A DNA stretch of 6,605 nucleotides, from positions 1 to 6,605 of the forward strand of contig JAHECH010000245.1 in the NCBI GenBank assembly GCA_024641835.1. Reading direction: 5' to 3'. Both the position numbers and the translations under genes were made by a program. The notes beneath the pieces are model-generated. The model did no database searches. It saw only the letters and a list, made by a program, of their open reading frames with translations, and was not told the origin of the DNA. Shown piece after piece: positions 1-5,759 of the stretch (positions are counted from its first letter, which is position 1; every line of letters begins with the position of its first letter). The stretch comes from Deltaproteobacteria bacterium. Its GTDB lineage: Bacteria; Desulfobacterota; DSM-4660; Desulfatiglandales; HGW-15.

Positions 1-178
1 GCCTCCCCAGCTCCTGAAGTTTGGCTTCCCGGCTCGCCTTGACCCAGTACCGGATGGTGGAAGCGGAAATCGATAATCCACGCCCCACTTCCGGTATGCT
101 TAATTCGCCTTGTGTCACTAGCCTTACCGCTTCTTCTCGAAGTTGCTTTTTGTAAACCTCTCTCGGAATCCTTTCCAT
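1..178 (-). CDS. IS3-family transposase OrfA (HTH subunit), partial
   Basis: The 59 visible codons encode the N-terminal helix-turn-helix domain of an IS3-type OrfA, the DNA-binding subunit that recognises the IS ends. It usually acts with OrfB, or as an OrfAB frameshift fusion, in transposition. The protein opens MERIPREVYKKQLREEAVRL. The HTH follows at about residues 25-45 (LSIPEVGRGLSISASTIRYW), a typical HTH_Tnp_1 arrangement in which a residue pattern around SIS-STIRYW forms the recognition helix. The ATG at 178 is chosen because AGGTG lies 5 nt upstream of it. An in-frame ATG at 232 would add 18 residues (MTLVHTKVEIKYGDAGVR), but it sits almost against the candidate -10 box. The gene is cut by the window edge. 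Whether orfB is intact is not visible. Confidence 0.82.
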   Translation of the reverse strand, partial: MERIPREVYKKQLREEAVRLVTQGELSIPEVGRGLSISASTIRYWVKASREAKLQELGR

Positions 179-183
179 TCTGA

Positions 184-188
184 CACCT
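184..188 (-). promoter_or_regulatory. Ribosome binding site of the IS orfA
   Basis: On the minus strand the bases read AGGTG, followed by a 5-nt spacer and the ATG at 178. This site is the reason for preferring the 178 start over the in-frame ATG at 232. The spacing is normal and the match to the anti-Shine-Dalgarno sequence is partial. Confidence 0.45.
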
Positions 189-240
189 GCGTCTCCGTAT
201 TTTATCTCAACTTTGGTGTGCACTAAAGTCATCTTAGATC

Positions 241-268
241 ATAATAACCCAAAAATGTTGAGGAACAA
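241..268 (-). promoter_or_regulatory. Candidate sigma-70 promoter for the IS transposase gene
   Basis: Reading leftwards, TTGTTC (268-263) is separated by 16 bp from TATTAT (246-241). The -10 box matches the TATAAT consensus at 5 of 6 positions, but the -35 box matches TTGACA at only 3 of 6. It lies just inside the presumed IS end, where IS3-type elements normally carry a weak transposase promoter. This is inspection only, and AT-rich DNA often yields such pairs by chance. Confidence 0.3.
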
Positions 269-286
269 ACGTGAAATGGACACATT

Positions 287-2599
287 ATGAATATATGCGA
301 ACCATCCCAATCAAACAAAGGACAACTTAATCAAGAGACCAATTCGCCGTTAGTAAGCATTTTAATGCCTGTGTATAATTCTATGGATTTTGCAAGGTCG
401 GGAGGGTTTGAGCTCCTGCCAAAAGCCTTGGATTCTTTATTAAGTCAAAGCTATAGGAATTTTGAATTAATAATTCTTGACAACCAGTCTACTGATAACA
501 CTTCTGATATTTGTAAATCCTATGCAAGAAAGGACTCGAGAATAAGATATATTCTTGATTCGGAAAAAAGATTTCCTGAGGGGGCTATAACGTATATGGT
601 TTCATCTTTTATGCAGGGTAAGTATTGCATGTGTGCAAACGATGATGATCTTTACCACCCTGAGTTTATTCATAAGATGGTAGATTTCTTGGAGAATAAC
701 CCAGAAATTGATATGCTTTATTCTAATGGATGGTATATAGATCTTTTTGGTTTGCCCGTGAGCAAAATCATCCTGCAAAAGAGTGATACCTACAATGAAA
801 CATGTTCGAGCCTGTCAAATTACTGTGCTTATATTCAAAAGAGAAATGTAATCCCGATTATATTTGGGTTTTTCCGGGCAGACTCGTACCGCCGTACACT
901 ACCTTTTGAGAACTTCGATGATTTAAAAGCTAATGTTGACAATCTGTTTATAGCAAAATTTTTCTTAATGGGGGGCATATGCCACTTTATAGATGAGGAG
1001 TTATTCTTTTATAGGGCAAAAAAAAGAGGCTTATCAGAGGTGCAATCGTCTGTTAAAATTGACGGCATGCCAAATTTAGATGAACCACTGTTGATTTGGA
1101 TGTATTATATCCGACATCAATTTTATTTTCTTAGGAAACTTGACGATATGATTTGTGATTCTAAACTATCAGACAACCAATATATTTACGTAAAGTGTTT
1201 GACCTTTCATAGTTTTATTAAGCATTCGTTGAATCTCCTTGTTTGGATTAGGAATTCTTATATACATAAACGCGATGATAAAAAACTTTGTTTTAAAATA
1301 CTGAATATTATTGATAAGAAATTTAGACCCTTTTACAGTGATAGATTAAATGTGGGATTTTCTGAAGATGATAAATATGGCAATGTGAAATTGCAGCCTC
1401 CTGTTATTGCGGGATTATTGGACGTTTCCTTGAAAAGCAATATAGATTTGTTAGAATTAATCAAGTATTACAATAGGGCGGCCAAAGAGAGTAAGAAATC
1501 GGAAATTATAGAGGAACTTGAGGAGTTATTGCAGGAAGAAATCTCGATGTGGAGAGAATCAAAATCGTTAATTGAATTAGAGATTGGGAGAAAGCCAGAG
1601 ATACTGGTAAACACAGAGGAGAAAATTGGGATAAATGATGAAACACCGACAATTTCTGTTATTTCACCCTCACTGAACCTCGCACGTTTTTTAGAAGAAA
1701 CTATTAGATCGGTGGCAAATCAGTCATTTAGAAGCTTTGAGCATATAGTAATCGATGGGGGTTCCACGGATGAGACGCTGAACATCCTAAAGCGCTATCC
1801 TCATATCAAGTGGTTTTCTGAAAAGGATAGCGGGGTAGAGGATGCCATAAGAAAGGCTCTGGCTATTGCGAGGGGTAAGTATGTTATGAGTTGTTGTATA
1901 TCTGATGGCTACCTCAGCAGGGATTGGTTTAAGCTATGTGTTGAAGTGCTTGATTCTGAGCCTGATGTTTCTTTGGTGTGGGGATTTCCTCAATATTTGA
2001 CTGAAGACAGCAAGCTTGGGCTAATTTCTTATCCTCAGTTTCATCATTCACCTCCCCCTCAAAAACATGATTTTGTTCTATATTGGTTGAAAACAGCCTT
2101 TTGGCTTCCAGAAGGAAATTTCTGTGTTCGCAGGGAGGTTTTCGATAAATGTTTCCCATCTTTTGAAGAATTCTCGGAATATAGGGATTGTTTCCTTGAA
2201 TTTAATTATAAGTTCAATTCCCTGGGTTATCTTCCTTACCATGTCCCTGTAGTAGCAAGTTTTGGGAGGACTCATAATAATCAAGGAGGTGAGAAGGAAA
2301 AGGAAAGTGGGTTGTTACGGACAAGGATGGAAGCATATTTTAAAAAGGTAAGGCATTATCGGTGGAAACTGTTGACTGGACTGGGGACTCATGTTTACAG
2401 GGATGGGGAACATAATGTCCTTTCCGTAAAGTTTTCGAATGAAAACTTGCGACGGGAGTATATAGCTTTTATAGCATGTCATCTGGGTCACCTTATCATG
2501 GGTCGTTTTATCGTGGATAATTTTATAGCTCTTGCAAAAAAATATCTTCCTTTAACATTTTTAACCAAAGTCAAAAGGGTTTATAGAAGAGTCGTTTAA
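287..2599 (+). CDS. Two-domain GT2 glycosyltransferase
   Basis: A 770-residue protein with two GT-A fold family-2 glycosyltransferase domains in tandem. Such enzymes transfer sugars from nucleotide-sugar donors onto a growing glycan at the cytoplasmic face of the membrane. Domain 1 (about 22-245) has SILMPVYN (24-31), LDNQSTD (64-70) and a DxD-type metal site NDDD (118-121). A mostly helical, charged linker (about 270-450) separates it from domain 2 (about 454-690). Domain 2 has SVISPSLN (457-464) and IDGGSTD (489-495), but reads ISDG (538-541) where relatives have SDD, so its metal site looks altered. The tail (about 745-770) is hydrophobic and basic (KKYLPLTFLTKVKRVYRRVV), suggesting peripheral membrane contact. 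The ATG at 287 is the only start after the in-frame stop at 272, but no good ribosome binding site precedes it. The gene is AT-rich compared with the genes downstream. Donor and acceptor sugars cannot be told from sequence. Confidence 0.9.
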   Translation: MNICEPSQSNKGQLNQETNSPLVSILMPVYNSMDFARSGGFELLPKALDSLLSQSYRNFELIILDNQSTDNTSDICKSYARKDSRIRYILDSEKRFPEGAITYMVSSFMQGKYCMCANDDDLYHPEFIHKMVDFLENNPEIDMLYSNGWYIDLFGLPVSKIILQKSDTYNETCSSLSNYCAYIQKRNVIPIIFGFFRADSYRRTLPFENFDDLKANVDNLFIAKFFLMGGICHFIDEELFFYRAKKRGLSEVQSSVKIDGMPNLDEPLLIWMYYIRHQFYFLRKLDDMICDSKLSDNQYIYVKCLTFHSFIKHSLNLLVWIRNSYIHKRDDKKLCFKILNIIDKKFRPFYSDRLNVGFSEDDKYGNVKLQPPVIAGLLDVSLKSNIDLLELIKYYNRAAKESKKSEIIEELEELLQEEISMWRESKSLIELEIGRKPEILVNTEEKIGINDETPTISVISPSLNLARFLEETIRSVANQSFRSFEHIVIDGGSTDETLNILKRYPHIKWFSEKDSGVEDAIRKALAIARGKYVMSCCISDGYLSRDWFKLCVEVLDSEPDVSLVWGFPQYLTEDSKLGLISYPQFHHSPPPQKHDFVLYWLKTAFWLPEGNFCVRREVFDKCFPSFEEFSEYRDCFLEFNYKFNSLGYLPYHVPVVASFGRTHNNQGGEKEKESGLLRTRMEAYFKKVRHYRWKLLTGLGTHVYRDGEHNVLSVKFSNENLRREYIAFIACHLGHLIMGRFIVDNFIALAKKYLPLTFLTKVKRVYRRVV

Positions 2600-2603
2600 G
2601 GAT

Positions 2604-3314
2604 ATGAAACTCCATCTCGGTTGCGGACATAGCTACATGGACGGGTGGATCAATATAGATGGTCCGAAAAACGAACTATGCTACGATGACTTGAAGGCTG
2701 ATGTCCATGCTCGAATCGAGGACCTGGAATATCCCAATAATTCAGTGGATGAAATCCTCCTGAACGCTGTTTTTGAGCATTTCCCCCGGCACATAGCAAT
2801 AATGCAACTTCGTAAGTTTTACAAATGGGTTAAACCAGGAGGAAAGCTGACAATTCTTGTGCCGGATTTCTGGGGTACTGTGGAGATGCTCAAGGAGTCC
2901 AAAAGCCCAAAAGAGCGGCAATTCTGGTTTCGACATCTGTACGGACCACAGGATACCATTCAATTTGGAACCCATTACGATGCCTTTGATGTAGAAAAAT
3001 TGAAGTGGATGTTTTCCATTGTAGGGTTTAATCAGCACAGGTACAAAATAATCAAACGATGGCCCAGTATTTGCTTTACAGGGATAAAAGATAATAAGGT
3101 TAAATCCGATGCCGATGCGGAGCGTGATATCATTGATTACATGGCTTATTACGAAGCAAAAGATGAGACTGGTTTAGCTTTCAGCGCATGGATGGATGCA
3201 ATGGGATTGAAGGCTAAAAAGCCACCAATGCCCACTTTTAAAACACATGAAATGTATAAAAGGTCTTATTTTATAAAAAAGGCTATAGCAAAATTAAGGC
3301 ATATGTTTATATGA
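2604..3314 (+). CDS. Class I SAM-dependent methyltransferase (short, glycan-cluster type)
   Basis: A 236-residue protein with a Rossmann-like class I methyltransferase core. Motif I lies at the extreme N-terminus (LHLGCGHS, 3-10) and is followed by GWINID (14-19), whose acidic residue D19 is placed to bind the ribose of S-adenosylmethionine. This short arrangement, with no N-terminal extension, is common in predicted methyltransferases of polysaccharide clusters. Further motifs are DLEYPNNSVDEI (40-51), VFEHF (56-60) and WVKPGGKLTILVPD (75-88). The last 75 residues or so are a variable basic region, possibly for acceptor binding. The gene starts 4 bp after the double glycosyltransferase stops. 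The AAGGA overlapping that stop is only 1 nt from the ATG, so translational coupling is more likely than independent initiation. A role in methylating a sugar of the glycan is inferred from context. Confidence 0.85.
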   Translation: MKLHLGCGHSYMDGWINIDGPKNELCYDDLKADVHARIEDLEYPNNSVDEILLNAVFEHFPRHIAIMQLRKFYKWVKPGGKLTILVPDFWGTVEMLKESKSPKERQFWFRHLYGPQDTIQFGTHYDAFDVEKLKWMFSIVGFNQHRYKIIKRWPSICFTGIKDNKVKSDADAERDIIDYMAYYEAKDETGLAFSAWMDAMGLKAKKPPMPTFKTHEMYKRSYFIKKAIAKLRHMFI

Positions 3315-4018
3315 TATCTGTCGGGACACGGAATCAAACCAATCGAGAAGCTTGGTTAGAAAAGACATTAAAACTTATTCCTAGTGGTTCTCGTATTCTC
3401 GATGCCGGCGCGGGGGAGTTGCAGTACAAGCGGTTTTGTACACACTTGGATTACGTGGCTCAGGATTTTGCCAGATATGATGGCAGGGGGGATGCTTCTG
3501 GATTGCAGATGGGGAGCTGGGATCAATCCAAGCTCGATATCATATGCGACATTACTGCAATTCCGGAGGCAGACGCCTCTTTTGATGCGATCATGTGCGT
3601 GGAGGTTTTTGAACATTTATTGGAGCCCATCAAAGCAGTTCAAGAGTTTTCCCGTTTACTTCGTGCAGGGGGACATTTGATTTTAACCGCGCCTTTTTGT
3701 AGCCTAACGCATTTTGCCCCGTATCATTTTTATACCGGTTATAACCGTTATTTCTACGAAGCCCATCTTCCGGCAAAGGGTTTTAAAATTGTGGAGCTAC
3801 AAGAAAATGGAAATTACTTTGAGTATCTGGCGCAGGAAGTGCGGCGTATTCCGTGGATGGCAGAGCGTTATGCTGATGCACACCCCGGTCGCCTAGAACA
3901 CTTTGCCATGAAGCTTTGCCTGCGGATGCTGAAACGGTTTTCTGTAAAAGACAAAGGGTCGAGTGAAATGCTGCATTTTGGCTGCCATGTTCTTGCTGTG
4001 AAAAAGGGCCTAGCATGA
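3311..4018 (+). CDS. Class I SAM-dependent methyltransferase (Methyltransf_11-like)
   Basis: A 235-residue methyltransferase of a different subtype from its upstream neighbour. The SAM-binding motif I is RILDAGAGE (28-36). The following acidic segment runs CDITAIPEADASFD (79-92), then VEVFEHL (97-103) and the post-motif LLRAGGHLILTAPF (116-129). The segment PYHFYTGYNRYFYE (137-150) resembles a pattern seen in methyltransferases that flank glycosyltransferase genes, where it follows the core strand. The start overlaps the previous stop in an ATGA (3311-3314), with AAGG 11 nt upstream, so the two methyltransferases are probably translated together. Base composition is clearly richer in G+C than in the first gene of the operon. 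The substrate is unknown. Methylation of a sugar, or of a chain-terminal residue as a cap, is an inference from neighbours. Confidence 0.87.
   Translation: MISVGTRNQTNREAWLEKTLKLIPSGSRILDAGAGELQYKRFCTHLDYVAQDFARYDGRGDASGLQMGSWDQSKLDIICDITAIPEADASFDAIMCVEVFEHLLEPIKAVQEFSRLLRAGGHLILTAPFCSLTHFAPYHFYTGYNRYFYEAHLPAKGFKIVELQENGNYFEYLAQEVRRIPWMAERYADAHPGRLEHFAMKLCLRMLKRFSVKDKGSSEMLHFGCHVLAVKKGLA
4004..4008 (+). promoter_or_regulatory. Ribosome binding site for the decayed gene at 4015
   Basis: AAGGG lies inside the 3' end of the second methyltransferase gene, 6 nt before an ATG that overlaps that gene's stop codon (ATGA, 4015-4018). It is the best-placed ribosome binding site in the operon. It implies that a real gene once began at 4015, although the frame now closes after 18 codons. 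Confidence 0.55.
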
Positions 4019-4330
4019 GAATCTTCTATTCTTCCGACACCACGTCCAAGTCTGCATTACAATCAAATTAGAGATTTCCAGAGCCATTGAGAAAGCAAGA
4101 GATATTGTGTTGCGTCTCAGAGGTTTACCGACGAGAGAGTATCGTGTTCCCGTTAATGTGCGTGGCGGCCAACATCTCACAATGATATTCTTCATAAGTT
4201 ATTCTGAAAGTGGAACGGGGTATATGGTTTTGGATATTTTCTTTCCGTACATGCTGACCTGCTTCCCACATGGGAATGGATCAGATCCGGATGTATTGGC
4301 GAAATAAACAGCGATGACCGGACTGAATGA
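4015..4330 (+). pseudogene. Decayed gene of unrecognised family, coupled to the upstream methyltransferase
   Basis: The frame opened at 4015 encodes MRIFYSSDTTSKSALQSN and stops at TAG 4069. Protein-like sequence then continues in other frames. One frame (about 4053-4181) gives KLEISRAIEKARDIVLRLRG and then LPTREYRVPVNVRGGQHLT. Another (about 4181-4330) gives NDILHKLF, an internal TGA at 4205, KWNGVYGFGYF, LSVHADLLPTWEWIR and SGCIGEINSDD, ending at TGA 4328. The pieces join in order and read like one protein of roughly 100 residues with two frame changes and a nonsense codon. The start has an ATGA overlap and a good ribosome binding site, as in an operon gene. I do not recognise the family. 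The N-terminus loosely recalls glycan-cluster proteins that begin MRIFYSSDT. Alternatives are a larger deletion that fused unrelated remnants, or assembly indels. Confidence 0.5.
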
Positions 4331-4415
4331 GTTGGAAAGCAAAGTGTGAGACTGCGGATGTATAGTGACCCCCTGATCGGGTGAGGATGGGCGTGATGTT
4401 ACGTGTCATTCATCG

Positions 4416-5429
4416 ATGTTAGGTTCGGTTCATAAACTTGGGAGGATTCTTGCCCTCAGTGCGATATTGCCTGTAGGGAGTTTTTCACTGAATCTCTTAG
4501 CCCTTTCGTTGTTCAGGCTCAGGCCAATGAGATATTCTTCTTCCTTTCGAAGGGTTCATGTGTTTGGCCAGGAAGAAAGGGGAAAGGGAGGGTGGAATGA
4601 GGAGTGTGAATGTATCGTTTTCTCGAAGGATCGAGCTCTCCAGCTTCACTCTCTCCTGTCTTCTTATTTTGAAAAGACTCATTTTCCGGCGCCTGTTCAT
4701 GTTTTGTACCACCCTTCTACACGATCTCATGAAAAAGCGTATAACGAACTGATCCCACTATTTCGAGCAAGACCTGTTTTCTTCCGGAAACAGACGGATG
4801 CCCGTTCCTTCAGGAGAGATTTCCTTTGCTTAGTCGGCAGTATAAGAAGTGGGACCCTCCTTTTTCTAGTGGATGATATTGTGTTTACGGAAGATGTGAA
4901 TCTTCTGGATTTAACGAAATTTGACATGGAAGAGTCCGTACCGACCCTGAGGATGGGGCTGAACCTGAAGCGGTGTTACACAATGCAACAGAATCAGCCC
5001 TTTCCAAGATGGTCCTCGGGGAACGGGAATGATGAGGACAAGGTCTATTGGAAATGGAAAGAAGGGGCCTATGATTGGGGATATCCTCTTTCAGTAGATG
5101 GCCACCTGTTTTCCACGTGGGAAATCATTGTCATGAGCAGGCTAAGCCGCTTTCGCGGGCCGAACAGTTTAGAGCACTCTCTTCAGCGGTTCAGGAGGCT
5201 ATTCAAGGATCGAAAAGGGGTTTGCTACCGCAAGTCTAAAGTCATGAATCTTGCCATCAATAAGGTCCAGCGGGAAAACGAGAACATCTGCGGGAATATT
5301 CATCCGGAGCTCTTGAGGGAGCAGTGGGAGCAGGGTTTTCAGATGGACTATCGGCGGTTCTATGGATTCCATAACGAAAGCGCTCACCAGGAAGTCCCGA
5401 TAAGGTTCGTAAAGCGGGCTGGGCACTGA
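4416..5429 (+). CDS. Putative divergent GT-A glycosyltransferase-like protein
   Basis: A 337-residue protein not assignable to a named family from memory. Features suggest a GT-A-like fold. An opening strand with a turn, CIVFSKDRALQL (66-77), resembles the nucleotide-sugar binding start of family-2-like enzymes. LLFLVDDIVF (148-157) is placed like a DxD metal site, and AYDWGYPLSVDGHLFS (218-233) and PNSLEHSL (249-256) resemble acceptor/catalytic loops. Residues 11-34 are hydrophobic (ILALSAILPVGSFSLNLLAL, then SLF) between basic flanks, so a membrane anchor is possible. That part may instead be non-native, because the ATG at 4416 has no ribosome binding site and another in-frame ATG lies at 4527 (residue 38). 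The in-frame stop at 4374 rules out a much longer N-terminus. The 85 bp before it (4331-4415) show nothing recognisable. Its position among glycosyltransferases and methyltransferases supports a glycan role, which is an inference. Confidence 0.7.
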   Translation: MLGSVHKLGRILALSAILPVGSFSLNLLALSLFRLRPMRYSSSFRRVHVFGQEERGKGGWNEECECIVFSKDRALQLHSLLSSYFEKTHFPAPVHVLYHPSTRSHEKAYNELIPLFRARPVFFRKQTDARSFRRDFLCLVGSIRSGTLLFLVDDIVFTEDVNLLDLTKFDMEESVPTLRMGLNLKRCYTMQQNQPFPRWSSGNGNDEDKVYWKWKEGAYDWGYPLSVDGHLFSTWEIIVMSRLSRFRGPNSLEHSLQRFRRLFKDRKGVCYRKSKVMNLAINKVQRENENICGNIHPELLREQWEQGFQMDYRRFYGFHNESAHQEVPIRFVKRAGH

Positions 5430-5589
5430 AAGCATCCTCTTTTCAACTGCTAACGTCTGAAGTGGATTTTGGAGAGGGGTACTGAGGACGGGGTTATTTA
5501 TTCATGGCAATGATTGCTTTGAGTATCGCAGAAAGCGCACGGACTAGATCGGAATCTGTGGACGATTTAACCCGGAATGATTGGAGGGA

Positions 5590-5758
5590 ATGGATGGGAA
5601 AACACAGCATGAAGCCCAAGATGCTGACTGGAAGGTCTACGACGAGGACCCTTACGTCAGTTTATAGCGGATCCCAAAGCTACCCGCTTCAGTCGGTATT
5701 TAGGTTGTTCTCAAAGGTCGTTCGGTTTACAAGACGAAGTCGCTCTGGGGTAGGATGA
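5590..5758 (+). pseudogene. Probable remnant of a small or 3'-terminal gene, two frameshifts
   Basis: The 330 bp between the neighbouring genes (5430-5759) hold no convincing intact gene. A forward frame can be read from 5504 to 5758 (84 codons), but its start is unlike a protein and rich in Ser, Arg and Thr. A more protein-like reading switches frames. The first part, 5590-5658, gives MDGKTQHEAQDADWKVYDED and PYV. The next, 5658-5702, gives QFIADPKATRFSRYL. The last, 5702-5758, gives RLFSKVVRFTRRSRSGVG and ends at TGA 5756. A GGAGGG at 5583-5588 sits directly before the first part. The stop falls 2 bp before the next gene, as expected for an operon member. The family is not recognised, and the join is a judgement made by eye. 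Positions 5430-5589 show nothing I can support. Confidence 0.35.
5752..5755 (+). promoter_or_regulatory. Ribosome binding site of the terminal glycosyltransferase
   Basis: AGGA lies 4 nt before the ATG at 5760. It favours that start over the in-frame ATG at 5772, which would remove four residues just before the first beta strand of the enzyme. Confidence 0.5.
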
Positions 5759-5759
5759 A

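Larger units (their letters stand above)
1..284 (-). mobile_element. IS3-type insertion sequence, 5' end only (runs off left edge)
   Basis: The segment holds the start of an orfA-type transposase gene reading leftwards out of the window. What can be seen upstream of that gene is a candidate outer end: read on the minus strand from 284, the sequence begins TGTGTCCATTTCAC. It starts with TG, as IS3-family ends do (family termini usually follow a 5'-TG...CA-3' rule). The other end, orfB and any target-site duplication lie outside the window, so the boundary at 284 is an inference and the family call rests on the transposase alone. If the boundary is right, the element ends 2 bp before the start codon of the neighbouring glycosyltransferase gene. 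Confidence 0.55.

Noticed and set aside
4015..4071. An 18-residue leader or regulatory peptide
   Set aside because: There is no attenuator-like hairpin or codon run after it. The ATGA overlap and following protein-like sequence fit a broken gene better.
4107..4307. A 66-codon GTG-start gene
   Set aside because: Only its first half is protein-like. The likely continuation moves to another frame near 4181, and no ribosome binding site precedes 4107.
4362..4384. A second IS end or a terminator around the GTGACCCCCTGATCGGG sequence
   Set aside because: It faintly resembles the TGACCCC found near some IS3-type ends, but no transposase remnant lies beside it. The CCC/GGG pairing is too short for a terminator and has no T-run.
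5504..5758. A forward open frame of 84 codons as a real gene
   Set aside because: Its composition (many Ser, Arg, Thr) and lack of a placed ribosome binding site look like an out-of-frame reading. Neighbouring frames carry more protein-like segments, so it is treated as part of a decayed region.
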